A stretch of DNA of 64,000 bases from an uncultured Cryptobacterium sp. (GTDB lineage: Bacteria > Actinomycetota > Coriobacteriia > Coriobacteriales > Eggerthellaceae), in assembly GCA_958410215.1 (NCBI GenBank), contig CATYOF010000003.1, forward strand, positions 62,001 to 126,000, given 5' to 3'. The position numbers were made by a program, and so were the translations under genes. A model generated the notes under the pieces. That model was not told where the DNA came from. It made no database searches and saw only the letters and a list, made by a program, of their open reading frames with translations. How positions within the stretch are numbered: the first letter of the stretch is position 1; every line of letters begins with the position of its first letter. Shown piece by piece: positions 1 through 9,309 of the stretch.

Positions 1-1
1 T

Positions 2-1240
2 GTAAAGGATCACAAGGCAGGCTTTGTTCGCAGCGATTCTAACCTTACCCCTACTGCAACGTTGCGTGATGTGGTAGCACTGAAGGAAAAGAATGGCCAT
101 ACCACCATGCCCGTAACTGAAGGGGGCCATCCTCAAGGTAAACTGCTTGGCATTGTAACGGGTCGCGATTACCGCTTGTCTCGTATGGATCTTGATACTC
201 CGGTATCTGAATTCATGACGCCGCGTGAAAAGCTTATTGTTGCTTCTGCCGATACCAGCTTGAAAGAAGCTAACGATATTATTTGGGATAACAAGCTGAA
301 TTCCTTACCTATCGTAGATGATGACGACAACTTGATGTACATGGTTTTCCGTAAAGACTATGAACAGCACAAGTCCAATCCTCATGAGCTGCTTGACTCC
401 CATAAGCGCTATAAGGTTGGCGCTGGTATCAATACGCGCGACTATGCCGATCGTGTTCCTGCTCTTATTGAAGCAGGTGCCGATGTGTTATGTATTGACT
501 CCTCAGAGGGTTATTCTGAATGGCAGTTGCGTACCATTAAGTGGATTCGTGACCACTATGGCAATTCCGTAAAAGTTGGCGCTGGTAATGTAGTAGATAC
601 CGAAGGCTTCCGCTTCTTGGCAGAAGCTGGTGCAGACTTTATTAAAGTTGGCATCGGTGGCGGTTCAATCTGTATTACGCGTGAACAGAAGGGTATTGGT
701 CGTGGTCAGGCAACGGCTTTGATTGAAGTTGCTAAAGCGCGCGATGAATACTTCAAAGAAACGGGCATTTACGTTCCCGTTTGTTCTGACGGTGGCATCG
801 TATATGACCACCATATGACGCTTGCTCTTGCTATGGGCGCAGACTTCTTGATGCTTGGTCGTTACTTTGCTCGCTTCGACGAAAGCCCTACCAACCGTGT
901 AACGGTAAATGGCAGCTACATGAAAGAGTACTGGGGTGAAGGTTCTGCTCGTGCTCGCAATTGGCAGCGCTATGACCTGGGTGGTTCCAAGAAGGGCCTT
1001 ACCTTTGAAGAGGGTGTAGATTCTTATGTTCCTTACGCGGGCGCTTTGAAAGACAATGTGGACATGACCTTGTCTAAGATTAAGTCCACCATGTGTAACT
1101 GCGGCGCATTAACTATTCCTGAATTGCAGGAAAAGGCAAAACTTACCGTGGTAAGCTCTACTTCTATTGTTGAAGGTGGCGCTCATGACGTATTGCTAAA
1201 AGATAAGACCCCTTACGTCGGCAACACCATTCGCGGCTAA
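2..1240 (+). CDS. guaB: IMP dehydrogenase, 5'-truncated by the window edge
   Basis: Oxidises IMP to XMP with NAD+, the committed step of GMP synthesis in the cytosol. The reading frame is open from base 2, so the true start lies upstream of the window; about 413 codons are present of the usual 480-500. The visible part begins in the CBS-domain region ([13 protein letters not shown], then MTP and [11 protein letters not shown]), continues into the TIM barrel with the IMP-binding and catalytic loop [10 protein letters not shown] (catalytic Cys in SICI), and ends with the mobile-flap region [12 protein letters not shown]. The product is intact to its stop. A strong terminator follows directly, so guaB is not co-transcribed with the next genes, which lie on the opposite strand. 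Confidence 0.97.
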   Translation, partial: VKDHKAGFVRSDSNLTPTATLRDVVALKEKNGHTTMPVTEGGHPQGKLLGIVTGRDYRLSRMDLDTPVSEFMTPREKLIVASADTSLKEANDIIWDNKLNSLPIVDDDDNLMYMVFRKDYEQHKSNPHELLDSHKRYKVGAGINTRDYADRVPALIEAGADVLCIDSSEGYSEWQLRTIKWIRDHYGNSVKVGAGNVVDTEGFRFLAEAGADFIKVGIGGGSICITREQKGIGRGQATALIEVAKARDEYFKETGIYVPVCSDGGIVYDHHMTLALAMGADFLMLGRYFARFDESPTNRVTVNGSYMKEYWGEGSARARNWQRYDLGGSKKGLTFEEGVDSYVPYAGALKDNVDMTLSKIKSTMCNCGALTIPELQEKAKLTVVSSTSIVEGGAHDVLLKDKTPYVGNTIRG

Positions 1241-1294
1241 GTAGAGTAACAACTGTTTAGTTAATAAAACTTTTCAGTTAGAGATAAGCTTTCT

Positions 1295-1330
1295 AGTTGG
1301 ACTGGAGATAAAATTCCAGTCCAACTTTTT
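1295..1330 (+). terminator. Rho-independent terminator after guaB
   Basis: A 12-bp perfect stem (AGTTGGACTGGA at 1295-1306 pairing with 1315-1326) closes an 8-nt loop and runs into five T. On the other strand it also faces the end of the convergent toxin gene, so it may serve both. Confidence 0.9.
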
Positions 1331-1736
1331 ATATATCAATTTCTTCCCAGTCTTCTACTGCCAAACCAGGAACTCGAACAAATTCTTTAGTGTTGGACGT
1401 AACGAGCACCGCATTATGAGTGAGAGCGGTTGCAGCAATAAGAAGGTCGTTGTGTCCAATACGATTTCCTTGACGCTCGAGGGTGGCGCGAATTTTACCG
1501 TAGGTATAGGCGCACGCTGCGTCAAAGGGAATAATTTCAAACGGAAGAAGAAACTGATCTACGAGGTAGTGCATTTTACGAGGATTGATGCTTTTTTCGG
1601 CACCAACCCGAAGCTCTGCTTCAACTATTGCAGGAATTCCAAATAATTTTGGGTCATTAGCTTCAAGAAGCGCACGTATAAGAGGAGCTTTGCCGCGTAA
1701 AAAAGTAATACAGGTGCACGAATCAAGATAAAACAT
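1329..1736 (-). CDS. vapC: VapC-family PIN-domain toxin
   Basis: A 135-residue PIN-domain protein, expected to be a Mg2+-dependent endoribonuclease that is held inactive by its partner. Family hallmarks are visible: an N-terminal FYLDSC with the first acidic residue, a mid-protein IVEAELRVGA, the GHNDLLIAATAL segment with the central Asp, and the C-terminal TSNTKEF motif typical of VapC. The gene starts 2 nt after the stop of the upstream antitoxin gene, the usual toxin-after-antitoxin order. The RNA target (tRNA, rRNA or other) cannot be told from sequence. Confidence 0.88.
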   Translation of the reverse strand: MFYLDSCTCITFLRGKAPLIRALLEANDPKLFGIPAIVEAELRVGAEKSINPRKMHYLVDQFLLPFEIIPFDAACAYTYGKIRATLERQGNRIGHNDLLIAATALTHNAVLVTSNTKEFVRVPGLAVEDWEEIDI

Positions 1737-1738
1737 AA

Positions 1739-1981
1739 CTATTCCTTATCAAGCGCATTTATTTCGTTTGAAGAGATGGGGGTATCTAAAGGTTCCATCA
1801 GATTATCTTCTTCGCTTACCGATCCATACAATGAAAAGAAATTTCGAGGCCAGCCTTTGGATAGTTTTCGCTCGTTTAGTTCATCAAGTACAAAGCGTGA
1901 AAGAGATTTGTGAGCGTTTGAAGCATCTTGGCGAAGTTGTTCCATTGATTGATCGTCTAAATAGAGAGAAAGTTGGGGCAT
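1739..1981 (-). CDS. vapB: VapB-like ribbon-helix-helix antitoxin
   Basis: An 80-residue protein encoded directly upstream of the PIN toxin. The N-terminal half (PQLSLYLDD, then SLSRFVLDEL) fits a beta-strand plus two helices of the ribbon-helix-helix DNA-binding fold. The acidic C-terminal half is the likely toxin-neutralising tail. An AAGGAG ribosome site lies 7-8 nt before the ATG. A 38-bp perfect palindrome lies about 57 bp upstream and is the obvious candidate for autoregulatory binding. The assignment is from context and fold impression; the family name of the antitoxin is less certain than that of the toxin. Confidence 0.8.
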   Translation of the reverse strand: MPQLSLYLDDQSMEQLRQDASNAHKSLSRFVLDELNERKLSKGWPRNFFSLYGSVSEEDNLMEPLDTPISSNEINALDKE

Positions 1982-2037
1982 GGTCGTCTCCTTTCTGGCT
2001 TAATTGCAAAGGATAGGCAGACAAATTTGCTAAGATA

Positions 2038-2075
2038 ACAAGTATATAAACAAGTATACTTGTTTATATACTTGT
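2038..2075. promoter_or_regulatory. 38-bp perfect palindrome, candidate operator of the toxin-antitoxin operon
   Basis: The 38 bases are identical to their own reverse complement. They contain the half-site CAAGTATA twice and its complement TATACTTG twice, nested as an outer and an inner palindrome (inner core CAAGTATACTTG at 2051-2062). It sits between the divergent vapB (start 1981) and the secreted-protein gene (start 2299), nearer to vapB. Ribbon-helix-helix antitoxins bind such repeated half-sites cooperatively. The rest of 1982-2298 shows no other clear element. Confidence 0.65.
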
Positions 2076-2298
2076 ATGCGAGGAAAATCGGGTTTCAAAT
2101 TGGATAAGATGAGTTTTTCAGATTTTGAATAAGCTACCTCTTCACAAAATCTCCCCGAAATTACGGAACGTACTCAGAAGAACTTATAGCCTTTGAACAG
2201 GTGTTATAAAGGATTACAGTTCATAAACTATCTAGTTCTATACTTGCGAATGGTGGCCAAATTATGAAGAAAAGCCAATCTACGTTACACTTTTAGTC

Positions 2299-3408
2299 AT
2301 GTTTACGCGAACAAAAAAAGCGCTTTGCGCCACATTTATAAGCCTTCTGCTGGCTTTTTCTATGTTTCTTCCCTTTACGGAAGCACAAAAAGCCTATGCA
2401 GATGAGCTTTCTGATGCTCAGGCAACACTTGATGCTGCTTCTGCTGAGTTAGACGCTATTTCTGCGGAATACAATGAACTTCAAACGCAAATAACCAATC
2501 TCGATGCAGAAATTAAGACCACTACTCAAAAAGTTGAAGAAGCTCAGCAAGCTATGCTTGAAGGTCAGGAAATTTTGGGAAATGCCGTTCTTGCTGAATA
2601 CAAAAGCGATGGCGGTTTGTCGCTGGTCAATATCGTTTTAAGCTCTGAAAATATTTCAGATTTTGTGACCAACATGACGTACTATTCCGCTATTCAAGAA
2701 GATCAGGCAGAAATCATTGCCGAACAGCGTCAACTGAACGAAACGTTTAATGCAGCATTGGATGATTTGAACAAGCAGCGCGATAGCCAGCAGGCGGTAC
2801 TGGATCAGGCGGAAGCAAAGAAGACTGAAGCAGAAAAGGTAGTTTCGGATGCTTCGGCGAAAGTTTCTTCCATTAAAGAATCGCAAGCTGAATTAGCCAA
2901 GCTTCAGGCGCAGGCTGATCAAATGGATAAAAAAGAATCATCCAACAGTGGCAAAAAAGAAGATTCCAAGTGGAACACCAACACTGAACGTCCTGCGGCT
3001 AGCGGCGGCAACTCCGATAGTGGCTCAGGCGGAAATTCGGGCAGCAGCTCTAGCGGATCGGATAGCGTCGATTCTTCCAAGGGCTGGAAATCGGGTCCTG
3101 CTTCTGCGTATGGCGGATCGAGTGACCCTTATACCCCTAATCCTGGAACTACCGCAACTGGTGCGGTCTGTGACGATAACTCCATGGGTGTTGCTATTCC
3201 TTTAAGCTGGCCAAATCGTTCTTCCTACTATGGCCGAGCGATAGAAATTAAATACGGTGGCAAAACGGTAGTCGCCACTATTAATGACTGCGGTGGCCTT
3301 GCGGGTGGTGCGCGTCACCTTGATTTGCAGCCGGGTGTGTTTAAGGCATTTGGCTTTAAAACCTGCCAAGCATGGGGTGTGCGAACGGTTTCTTACCGTA
3401 TTCTGTAG
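2299..3408 (+). CDS. Secreted coiled-coil protein with C-terminal RlpA-like double-psi beta-barrel
   Basis: A 369-residue exported protein, probably a cell-wall hydrolase or peptidoglycan-binding factor. A signal peptide occupies about residues 1-36 (KKALCATFISLLLAFSMFLP, with cleavage near AYA-DEL). Residues 37-215 form long coiled coils rich in A, E, Q and K, as in PcsB-type amidase regulators. Residues 215-275 are a Ser/Gly-rich linker. The last 100 residues carry an RlpA-like double-psi barrel: ASAYGGSSDPYTPNPGTTATG, then VVATINDCG with the conserved Asp, then RHLDLQPGVFKAFG and WGVRTVSY. No good ribosome site precedes the ATG, so translation may be weak or the start may be elsewhere. Whether it is a lytic transglycosylase or a non-catalytic binding protein is open. 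Confidence 0.85.
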   Translation: MFTRTKKALCATFISLLLAFSMFLPFTEAQKAYADELSDAQATLDAASAELDAISAEYNELQTQITNLDAEIKTTTQKVEEAQQAMLEGQEILGNAVLAEYKSDGGLSLVNIVLSSENISDFVTNMTYYSAIQEDQAEIIAEQRQLNETFNAALDDLNKQRDSQQAVLDQAEAKKTEAEKVVSDASAKVSSIKESQAELAKLQAQADQMDKKESSNSGKKEDSKWNTNTERPAASGGNSDSGSGGNSGSSSSGSDSVDSSKGWKSGPASAYGGSSDPYTPNPGTTATGAVCDDNSMGVAIPLSWPNRSSYYGRAIEIKYGGKTVVATINDCGGLAGGARHLDLQPGVFKAFGFKTCQAWGVRTVSYRIL

Positions 3409-3450
3409 TCGTTTTTCTGGACTATTTCCCCACTTGTAATAATTCGGTTT

Positions 3451-3456
3451 TATAAT
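3451..3456 (+). promoter_or_regulatory. Probable -10 box (TATAAT) upstream of leuS
   Basis: A consensus TATAAT lies immediately before a long hairpin, which places the predicted transcript start at or near the hairpin's 5' end. The matching -35 is poor, so the promoter is only suggested. Confidence 0.5.
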
Positions 3457-3457
3457 G

Positions 3458-3515
3458 AAGGACGCTTTGTTTGTAAGATGCGGGTTTTCTCGTGTCAAAC
3501 AAACAGGGCGTCCTT
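3458..3515 (+). promoter_or_regulatory. Structured leader hairpin in the leuS 5' UTR
   Basis: The stem is built from AAGGACGC (3458-3465) with GCGTCCTT (3508-3515), then TTTGTTTG (3466-3473) with CAAACAAA (3496-3503), leaving a 4-nt bulge. A 7-bp inner stem (3478-3484 with 3489-3495) closes a TTTT loop. No T-tract follows, so it does not look like a terminator. No T-box sequence was found. It starts directly downstream of a TATAAT box. Confidence 0.6.
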
Positions 3516-3599
3516 AAAGTTTATAGTTGGCAGTCTTGTATAGTCGCATGAAGTGGCGGCTTTGCATACAGGCAATGTATACAGAAAAAGGATTGACCT

Positions 3600-6173
3600 A
3601 TGAAAGAATACAACCCGCATGAAATAGAGCCTCATTGGCAAAAGGTTTGGGCAGACACAGGCGCTTATACGGCTCGTGAAGATGAGTCAAAGCCTAAGCG
3701 TTATGTGCTCGAAATGTTCCCTTATCCTTCAGGTGATATTCATATGGGCCACGTTCGTAACTACACTTTAGGCGATGTTACGGCACGCTATTACACTATG
3801 CGTGGTTACGACGTGCTTCATCCTATGGGTTGGGATGCCTTTGGTCTTCCTGCGGAAAATGCAGCCATTAAGCATAATAGCCATCCTGCTACCTGGACTT
3901 ATGCCAATATTGAAACCCAAAAAGCAAGCTTTAAGCGCATGGGATTTTCCTATGACTGGGATCGCACCGTTGTGGCATGCGATCCGGAATATTATCGTTG
4001 GGGTCAGTGGATTTTCCTGCAGTTTTGGAAGCGTGGCTTGGTAGAGCGTCGTAATTCTCCAGTAAATTGGTGCCCTAACTGTAAAACAGTTTTGGCGAAT
4101 GAACAGGTAACCGAAGGTGAATGCTGGCGTTGCCATGGTGCGGTTGAAAAGCGCGATCTTACCCAGTGGTATTTTAAAATTACCGACTACGCTCAAGAAC
4201 TGTTAGATGATTTGGACCAACTTGAAGGTTGGCCAGAACCAGTAAAGCAAATGCAGGCAAACTGGATTGGTCGTTCTGAGGGTGCTGAAGTAGATTTCTT
4301 GCTGTGCGATAAGGATGGCAACGCACCTGATAATCCTACTGATGACGATACTATTACGGTGTTTACCACGCGCCCCGATACGCTGTTCGGCTGCAGCTTC
4401 TTCCTGCTGGCTCCTGAATCACCTAAATTGATGGAGCTGGTTGAAGGAACTGAATATGAAGCTGAAGTAAAAGCGCTTGTTGAAGCTGCTTCAAAGGTAA
4501 GTGCGGTAGAACGTGCCCAGGGCGATCGTGAAAAGCATGGTGCCTTTACGGGTCGTTATGTTATCAACCCGGTCAACGGTGAAAAAGTACCGGTATGGGT
4601 TGCGGACTACATTGTGGCCGATTATGGTACGGGTGCAGTAATGGCGGTTCCTTGTGGTGACCAGCGCGACTTCGAATTTGCCCGTAAGTATGACCTGCCC
4701 ATTATTCCTATCATTTTGAGTGAAGACGATCCTTTGTATGAACAGCTCAACGGTGTGCAGGAACGTCGGGTAACCACTGTTGATTGGGAAAAGTCCTACG
4801 AAGCTGAAGGCGTACTGGTTCAGTCTGGCAAGTACACCGGTATGGTAGGTGGCAAGCATTCTCCCGCGGTTGATGCCATTATTGGCGACTTGGAAGCACA
4901 GGGCAAAGGTAAGAAATCGGTTCAGTTCCGCTTGCGCGATTGGCTTATTTCTCGTCAGCGTTATTGGGGCAACCCCATTCCGGCAATCTATTGCGATAAG
5001 TGTGGTCTAGTTCCGGTTCCTGAAGAAGACCTGCCCGTTATGCTGCCAAAGGATATCGATCTTGCGGCGGGCGAAACTCTGGCAACTCACGAAGAATTTT
5101 CCAAGTGTACGTGCCCGAAGTGCGGTGGACCTGCTCATCGCGAAACCGATACCATGGATACGTTTACCTGCTCAAGCTGGTATTATTTGCGCTACACCGA
5201 TCCTCACAACGATCAGCGGCCGTTTGATCCAGCTCGTGCAAATCGTTGGATGCCGGTAGATCAGTATATTGGCGGTATTGAACACGCCATTTTGCATCTG
5301 CTGTATTCGCGCTTCTTTACCAAGGTGTTGCGTGATATGGGCATGCTTGATTTCGACGAGCCATTCTCTAATCTGCTTTGCCAGGGTATGGTTTTGGACG
5401 AACATGGCGATGTTATGTCTAAGTCTAAGGGCAATGTTATTTCGCCTGAAGAAATGATTGATGGTTATGGTGCCGATGCGGTACGTGCCTACATCCTGTT
5501 TATGGCTCCACCCGATAAGGAACTTCAGTGGAATGAAGATGGCCTTGCGGGTATGTATAAATTCCTTAATCGCGCGTGGCGTATTGTTGCTGATTTGGTG
5601 GGCGACGCGGGTGAAAAGACCCTCTTCCAGTCAGGCGCAACTGAAGCGCAGGCTACTGAGGCAAAGGAAACGTTGTTGCGTGAACGTCATCGTGTTGTAG
5701 GCAAGGTGATTGAAGACTTTGCGCGCAATAATTTCAACACCGCAATTGCTGCCATAATGGAGCTTACTAACGCCGCAAGTGATTACCTGCGTAAGAATTC
5801 GTCTGAAGTTCGTATGGCAGATGATCAGTTGCACGCCTTTGATACAGAAATTGCAGAAGTTATGGTAAAGCTGCTTGCACCTATTACTCCTCATTGGGCA
5901 GAAGAGTTGTGGCAGACCGAACTTGGACATAATGACTCGGTTCATCATCAGGAGTGGCCAGATTTTGATCCTGAAGCTGCCAAGGCAGATGAAGTAGAAC
6001 TAGCCGTACAAATTAATGGCAAGGTAAAAGCTAAAATTATGGTTGCAACCGATGCTGACGAAGATACTATTCGTCAGGCAGCTTTATATGCCGTTGCTGG
6101 CGCTACTGAAGGCAAGGATATCAAGAAGGTTATTGTTATTCCTGGCCGTTTGGTGAATGTGGTAGCAAAATAG
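3600..6173 (+). CDS. leuS: Leucyl-tRNA synthetase
   Basis: Class I synthetase charging tRNA-Leu in the cytosol. At 857 residues it has the normal bacterial length. The HIGH-type motif is PSGDIHMGH (about residues 43-51) and the KMSKS-type motif is VMSKSKG (about 605-611). A CPNC/CWRC zinc-type cluster near residues 158-179, the CP1 editing domain ([18 protein letters not shown]) and the C-terminal domain ([12 protein letters not shown]) are all visible. AAAGGA precedes the ATG by 8 nt. The gene is monocistronic: it has its own leader hairpin and a strong terminator at 6206-6235. Confidence 0.98.
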   Translation: MKEYNPHEIEPHWQKVWADTGAYTAREDESKPKRYVLEMFPYPSGDIHMGHVRNYTLGDVTARYYTMRGYDVLHPMGWDAFGLPAENAAIKHNSHPATWTYANIETQKASFKRMGFSYDWDRTVVACDPEYYRWGQWIFLQFWKRGLVERRNSPVNWCPNCKTVLANEQVTEGECWRCHGAVEKRDLTQWYFKITDYAQELLDDLDQLEGWPEPVKQMQANWIGRSEGAEVDFLLCDKDGNAPDNPTDDDTITVFTTRPDTLFGCSFFLLAPESPKLMELVEGTEYEAEVKALVEAASKVSAVERAQGDREKHGAFTGRYVINPVNGEKVPVWVADYIVADYGTGAVMAVPCGDQRDFEFARKYDLPIIPIILSEDDPLYEQLNGVQERRVTTVDWEKSYEAEGVLVQSGKYTGMVGGKHSPAVDAIIGDLEAQGKGKKSVQFRLRDWLISRQRYWGNPIPAIYCDKCGLVPVPEEDLPVMLPKDIDLAAGETLATHEEFSKCTCPKCGGPAHRETDTMDTFTCSSWYYLRYTDPHNDQRPFDPARANRWMPVDQYIGGIEHAILHLLYSRFFTKVLRDMGMLDFDEPFSNLLCQGMVLDEHGDVMSKSKGNVISPEEMIDGYGADAVRAYILFMAPPDKELQWNEDGLAGMYKFLNRAWRIVADLVGDAGEKTLFQSGATEAQATEAKETLLRERHRVVGKVIEDFARNNFNTAIAAIMELTNAASDYLRKNSSEVRMADDQLHAFDTEIAEVMVKLLAPITPHWAEELWQTELGHNDSVHHQEWPDFDPEAAKADEVELAVQINGKVKAKIMVATDADEDTIRQAALYAVAGATEGKDIKKVIVIPGRLVNVVAK

Positions 6174-6205
6174 TTTTAGGCAAAATACAAATACGTATAC
6201 TTGTG

Positions 6206-6235
6206 GTGCGCCCCTTTGCGGGGCGCACTTGTTTT
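6206..6235 (+). terminator. Terminator after leuS
   Basis: A 9-bp GC-rich stem (GTGCGCCCC at 6206-6214 with 6220-6228) and a 5-nt loop, followed by TTGTTTT. Confidence 0.9.
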
Positions 6236-6356
6236 GGCTGAGTTTGCCGCGACAAATGCCTAACTGCAATAAAACAGTGCTAGACGGCATTGATATCAGG
6301 AGAGAATAAAGGTATTTGGGACTTTTTATTAGAGGTACAAAGGTAGTTTTGCATAC

Positions 6357-7076
6357 ATGGGTGCTCGTAAAAGCAGACATAAGAAAGGATGCCTTGGTCG
6401 CTTGGTGCGAGCGGTTGTGGGGTTGGTACTCGCGATTATTATCGTAGTGGTAGGAATTCCCTTCGCGATAAATGTCTATATGTGCGCAACGACACGTCCT
6501 TCTTTTGTGAGCGTTTCTAGCCCAGAAATTCAGCAGGAAACTTTCGATGCCGATGCCATTGTAGTGTTGGGAGCTGGTATCAACTGGGATGGTAGTCCTT
6601 CTGCGGTGCTAAAGGATAGGCTTGATACTGCTATTGCTCTTTATCACGAAGGGGTAGCTCCTAAAATCATCATGAGTGGCGATAACAGTGATGCAACGTA
6701 TAACGAAGTAATGGCAATGGCGTTATATGCTGAAGCACAAGGAATTCCTGCCGAAGATGTGTTTTGCGACCATGCGGGCCTTTCTACCTATGACAGCATG
6801 TATAGGCTGCGTCATGTGTTTGGAGTGCAACGCTGCGTGGTGGTAACGCAAGAATATCATTTGTATCGAGCTCTTTACGATGCTCATTCTTTTGGTATAG
6901 AAGCATATGGGGTTCCGGGAGATAAATCGTCATATGACCATATGGGTGACTATGAAAAACGTGAAGTGCTTGCTCGTGTGAAAGATTTTGCTGCGGTGCT
7001 TATAAACAGCGAACCAGAAAAGAAAAGTGAGCCCGTTGACCTTGATCAATCGGGAACTGTTACCCAGTGGTGGTAA
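6357..7076 (+). CDS. YdcF/SanA-like (DUF218) membrane-anchored protein
   Basis: A 239-residue protein with one N-terminal membrane segment (about residues 19-43, VVGLVLAIIIVVVGIPFAI) after a basic leader, followed by a DUF218/YdcF fold. Family motifs visible are DAIVVLGAGI, the KDRLDTAIALYHEG helix, KIIMSGDN, the AEDVFCDHAGLSTYDSM segment and VVVTQEYHLYRALYDA. SanA of E. coli, in the same family, affects envelope permeability to vancomycin at high temperature. The biochemical activity of the family is not settled. The globular part probably lies outside the membrane. Confidence 0.85.
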   Translation: MGARKSRHKKGCLGRLVRAVVGLVLAIIIVVVGIPFAINVYMCATTRPSFVSVSSPEIQQETFDADAIVVLGAGINWDGSPSAVLKDRLDTAIALYHEGVAPKIIMSGDNSDATYNEVMAMALYAEAQGIPAEDVFCDHAGLSTYDSMYRLRHVFGVQRCVVVTQEYHLYRALYDAHSFGIEAYGVPGDKSSYDHMGDYEKREVLARVKDFAAVLINSEPEKKSEPVDLDQSGTVTQWW

Positions 7077-7134
7077 GGTAAGGCCGTTGCTTTATCTATA
7101 GACTTCAATCTTTAGACCTGCGAAAGGAGGCATC

Positions 7135-8226
7135 ATGCCAAAAATTGTGGTAACCGATACCGACTTTGAAGACAACAATATTGAAATTGAAATGGCCAAA
7201 GAAGCCGGAGTGAAACTTGCTCTCTTTAACGATCGCAGTGCGGATGCCATTATTCGTAATGCCGCCGATGCCGATGGGGTCGTAACTTCTTATGGTGATT
7301 ATTCTGCGCGGGTTTTCGAAGCACTCCCTCATTTAAAAGTGGTAAGTCGGACGGGTATTGGCCATGACAATATCGATGCCCAGGCGGCAACTAAAAATGG
7401 TACGGCAGTGTGTATCGTACCTGGTTATGGAACTGAAGTGGTGTCCGATCACGCTATTACGCTTGCGCTTGCGTGTTTGCGTCGCCTTAACGAATGTGAT
7501 GCTGATATGCGCTCTGGCGTGTGGGATTACACTCGTCGCAGGCCTTTTGGTCAAGTGTATGGGCGTGTGTTTGGCGTAGTGGGCATGGGCGAAATTGGGC
7601 GCGCAGTTGCTCGTAAAGCTGCGGGGCTTGGTTTTCGTGTGATCTGTTATTCGCGCTCTTTAGTGCCCGGGCGCCGAACTCCTGAAGGGCATTCTATTGT
7701 TACTCTGGACGAGGTGTTGCGCCAGGCAGATGTAGTAAGCTTCCATACAGCACTTACTCCTGAAACACACCATCTATTAAATGCGAACAATATTCGCCTT
7801 TTGAAGCCAGATGCAGTAGTAGTGAATACTTCTCGTGGTGCGGTTATTGATACGATTGCTCTCGCTCAAGCTTTAGCAGAAAACAGGTTGTGGGGCGCGG
7901 GCATTGATGTGTTTGAAGAAGAGCCAATCGATTGGAACCATCCTCTTATGAAGGCGCCTCATACGGTATTAAGTCCTCACGTGGCATATTATTCCGAAGA
8001 ATCAGGCGAAGAATTGCACCGTCGTTCTATGCAGGCGGCACTTGATGTGGTGTTGGGGCGGACTCCAAAGGATTGCTTAAATCCAGAGGTGTTACAGTTG
8101 CAGCAGGATAAGCTCCAAGATCAACTGCGAGATTCCCAGCCTAAATCGCCAGCAGAGTCGGAATCTTCGGATTCAAAATCCGAAGATACGGAGCCCATAG
8201 AGTACTGCTATCAGTGTTGGCGTTAG
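7135..8226 (+). CDS. D-isomer-specific 2-hydroxyacid dehydrogenase (phosphoglycerate dehydrogenase/CtBP-like)
   Basis: An NAD(H)-dependent oxidoreductase of 363 residues. The Rossmann motif is VVGMGEIGRAVARKAAGLGF. The catalytic triad of the family is visible: Arg in NTSRGAVID, Glu in FEEEPIDWNHP and His in LSPHVAYYS. The first 100 residues match the split catalytic domain (TDTDFEDNNIEIEMAKEAG, SRTGIGHDNID). The last 40 residues are a Ser/Glu-rich tail ending CYQCWR that is not part of the family core. A very good ribosome site (AAAGGAGG) precedes the ATG. Candidate substrates are 3-phosphoglycerate or another 2-hydroxyacid; sequence alone does not decide. Confidence 0.88.
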   Translation: MPKIVVTDTDFEDNNIEIEMAKEAGVKLALFNDRSADAIIRNAADADGVVTSYGDYSARVFEALPHLKVVSRTGIGHDNIDAQAATKNGTAVCIVPGYGTEVVSDHAITLALACLRRLNECDADMRSGVWDYTRRRPFGQVYGRVFGVVGMGEIGRAVARKAAGLGFRVICYSRSLVPGRRTPEGHSIVTLDEVLRQADVVSFHTALTPETHHLLNANNIRLLKPDAVVVNTSRGAVIDTIALAQALAENRLWGAGIDVFEEEPIDWNHPLMKAPHTVLSPHVAYYSEESGEELHRRSMQAALDVVLGRTPKDCLNPEVLQLQQDKLQDQLRDSQPKSPAESESSDSKSEDTEPIEYCYQCWR

Positions 8227-8343
8227 GGGCAAAGCTTTACTGTCGCTAGGGTCTTGCTGTTTTTAGAACCTGGATCTTTCAGGGTCTCATTAGTGACTAA
8301 TCTTAGGGTATCGCTAGTGTAAGTGGATGGCGACTTAAGCGGC

Positions 8344-8805
8344 TTAATTTAGAGAAATGAATTCGACATTTGTGACCTTACCTTCTTCAATAGTTAAGCG
8401 CACCATGCTTTTCTTGCTTCCACCGCGAGGTCGCGTTGCACTTCCGGGGTTAAGATAAAGCATGCCATCTAATATTTGATTGCGCGGAATATGAGTGTGG
8501 CCATGTATGACCACTTGAACATCTTCGGCGGGTGTTCCGATATCTTCAGGACGATGAACCATAAAAAAGCGGACCCCTCCGATGCGGGGTGAAGCCGTAA
8601 AGGGTACGTCGGAAGAAATGGAGGGGTAGTCGCAGTTGCCTTTCACGGCAATAGTGGGTGCAATGGCTTCGAGCTCCATCAAAATACTTTCGCGTTCTAC
8701 GTCTCCTGCACAGAGAATTACGTCGCACGTTTCTAATTCCTTGTAGGCAGCATTCGATAATATTCCGTGTAAGTCTGAAATGATTCCAACAGTTAAGGGT
8801 GGCAT
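8344..8805 (-). CDS. YfcE/MJ0936-type metallophosphoesterase
   Basis: A 153-residue single-domain calcineurin-like phosphoesterase. Metal-binding motifs are in order: GIISDLHG (DxH), LCAGDVE (GDxx), KGNCDYP (GNCD), then HGHTHIP (GHTH), with NPGSATRPRG near the end. The start is placed at the ATG at 8805, because AGAGGA sits 7 nt upstream of it; the in-frame TTG 15 nt earlier would overlap this ribosome site. The family hydrolyses phosphodiesters or phosphomonoesters of uncertain natural substrate. Confidence 0.9.
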   Translation of the reverse strand: MPPLTVGIISDLHGILSNAAYKELETCDVILCAGDVERESILMELEAIAPTIAVKGNCDYPSISSDVPFTASPRIGGVRFFMVHRPEDIGTPAEDVQVVIHGHTHIPRNQILDGMLYLNPGSATRPRGGSKKSMVRLTIEEGKVTNVEFISLN

Positions 8806-9073
8806 GGGATATCCTCTCAAGGTTGTAAGGGCATTGGCTGTTCTAGTTCGTGATCAAACCGGAACGGCAGGCATCCTTCTAGGGTTGCAAAGGGTATAAA
8901 TAAAGCAGTTTTCAAATTTTTCTTGAGTATAGAACATCTTTTCGTAATCTTTTGATTGACCAATAGGTAATTGAGCATTAGTATATTTAGCTGCTCGAAA
9001 CAAAATATCAGTGCATGATACAGAGCTTGAAATCTTGCACGAGTTTGACATCATGTATTTGAGCATTACATAT

Positions 9074-9149
9074 GCGCCGTTAGCTCAGTTGGTAGAGCAG
9101 GGGACTTTTAATCCCAAGGTCGCGGGTTCGATTCCCTCACGGCGCACCA
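9074..9149 (+). tRNA. tRNA-Lys (anticodon TTT)
   Basis: A complete 76-nt cloverleaf: acceptor GCGCCGT (9074-9080) with ACGGCGC (9139-9145), D arm GCTCAGTTGGTAGAGC, anticodon loop CTTTTAA with anticodon TTT at 9106-9108, T arm GCGGGTTCGATTCCCTC, and an encoded CCA end. One mismatch (G-A) closes the anticodon stem. Confidence 0.97.
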
Positions 9150-9158
9150 TCTGTATTC

Positions 9159-9187
9159 AAAGCCGTTCTGCCGAACGGCTTTCTTTT
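9159..9187 (+). terminator. Terminator after tRNA-Lys
   Basis: A 9-bp stem (AAAGCCGTT at 9159-9167 with 9174-9182) with a 6-nt loop, followed by CTTTT. Confidence 0.9.
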
Positions 9188-9211
9188 CGCATTAAACGTT
9201 ATGACGCTGCG

Positions 9212-9309
9212 AACTTGCCTGATTGCCTTTTAAACCCTCCGAGCTTCAGTCGTTGCCCGAAGGCAACTCCTTTCGCCTGTCGGGTCTAAAAATCTAATCA
9301 GATCAAGTT
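9212..9309. repeat. Structured intergenic repeat, copy 1
   Basis: A 98-nt element with three nested or adjacent parts: an outer imperfect stem (AACTTG and CTGATT at 9212-9224 with 9296-9309), a conserved core beginning AAACCCTCC and ending CGCCTGTCGGGT, and an internal hairpin GTTGCC/GGCAAC (9252-9257 with 9262-9267). The core recurs at 53091-53148. The outer stem sequence differs between the two copies but stays self-complementary in each. Confidence 0.7.

Noticed and set aside
3409..3599. T-box leader for leuS
   Set aside because: The T-box consensus AGGGTGGNACCGCG is absent and the hairpin has no terminator form.
8854..9066. 70-codon minus-strand frame before tRNA-Lys
   Set aside because: No ribosome site or domain. 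The stretch 8806-9073 is AT-rich with no other feature I can support.
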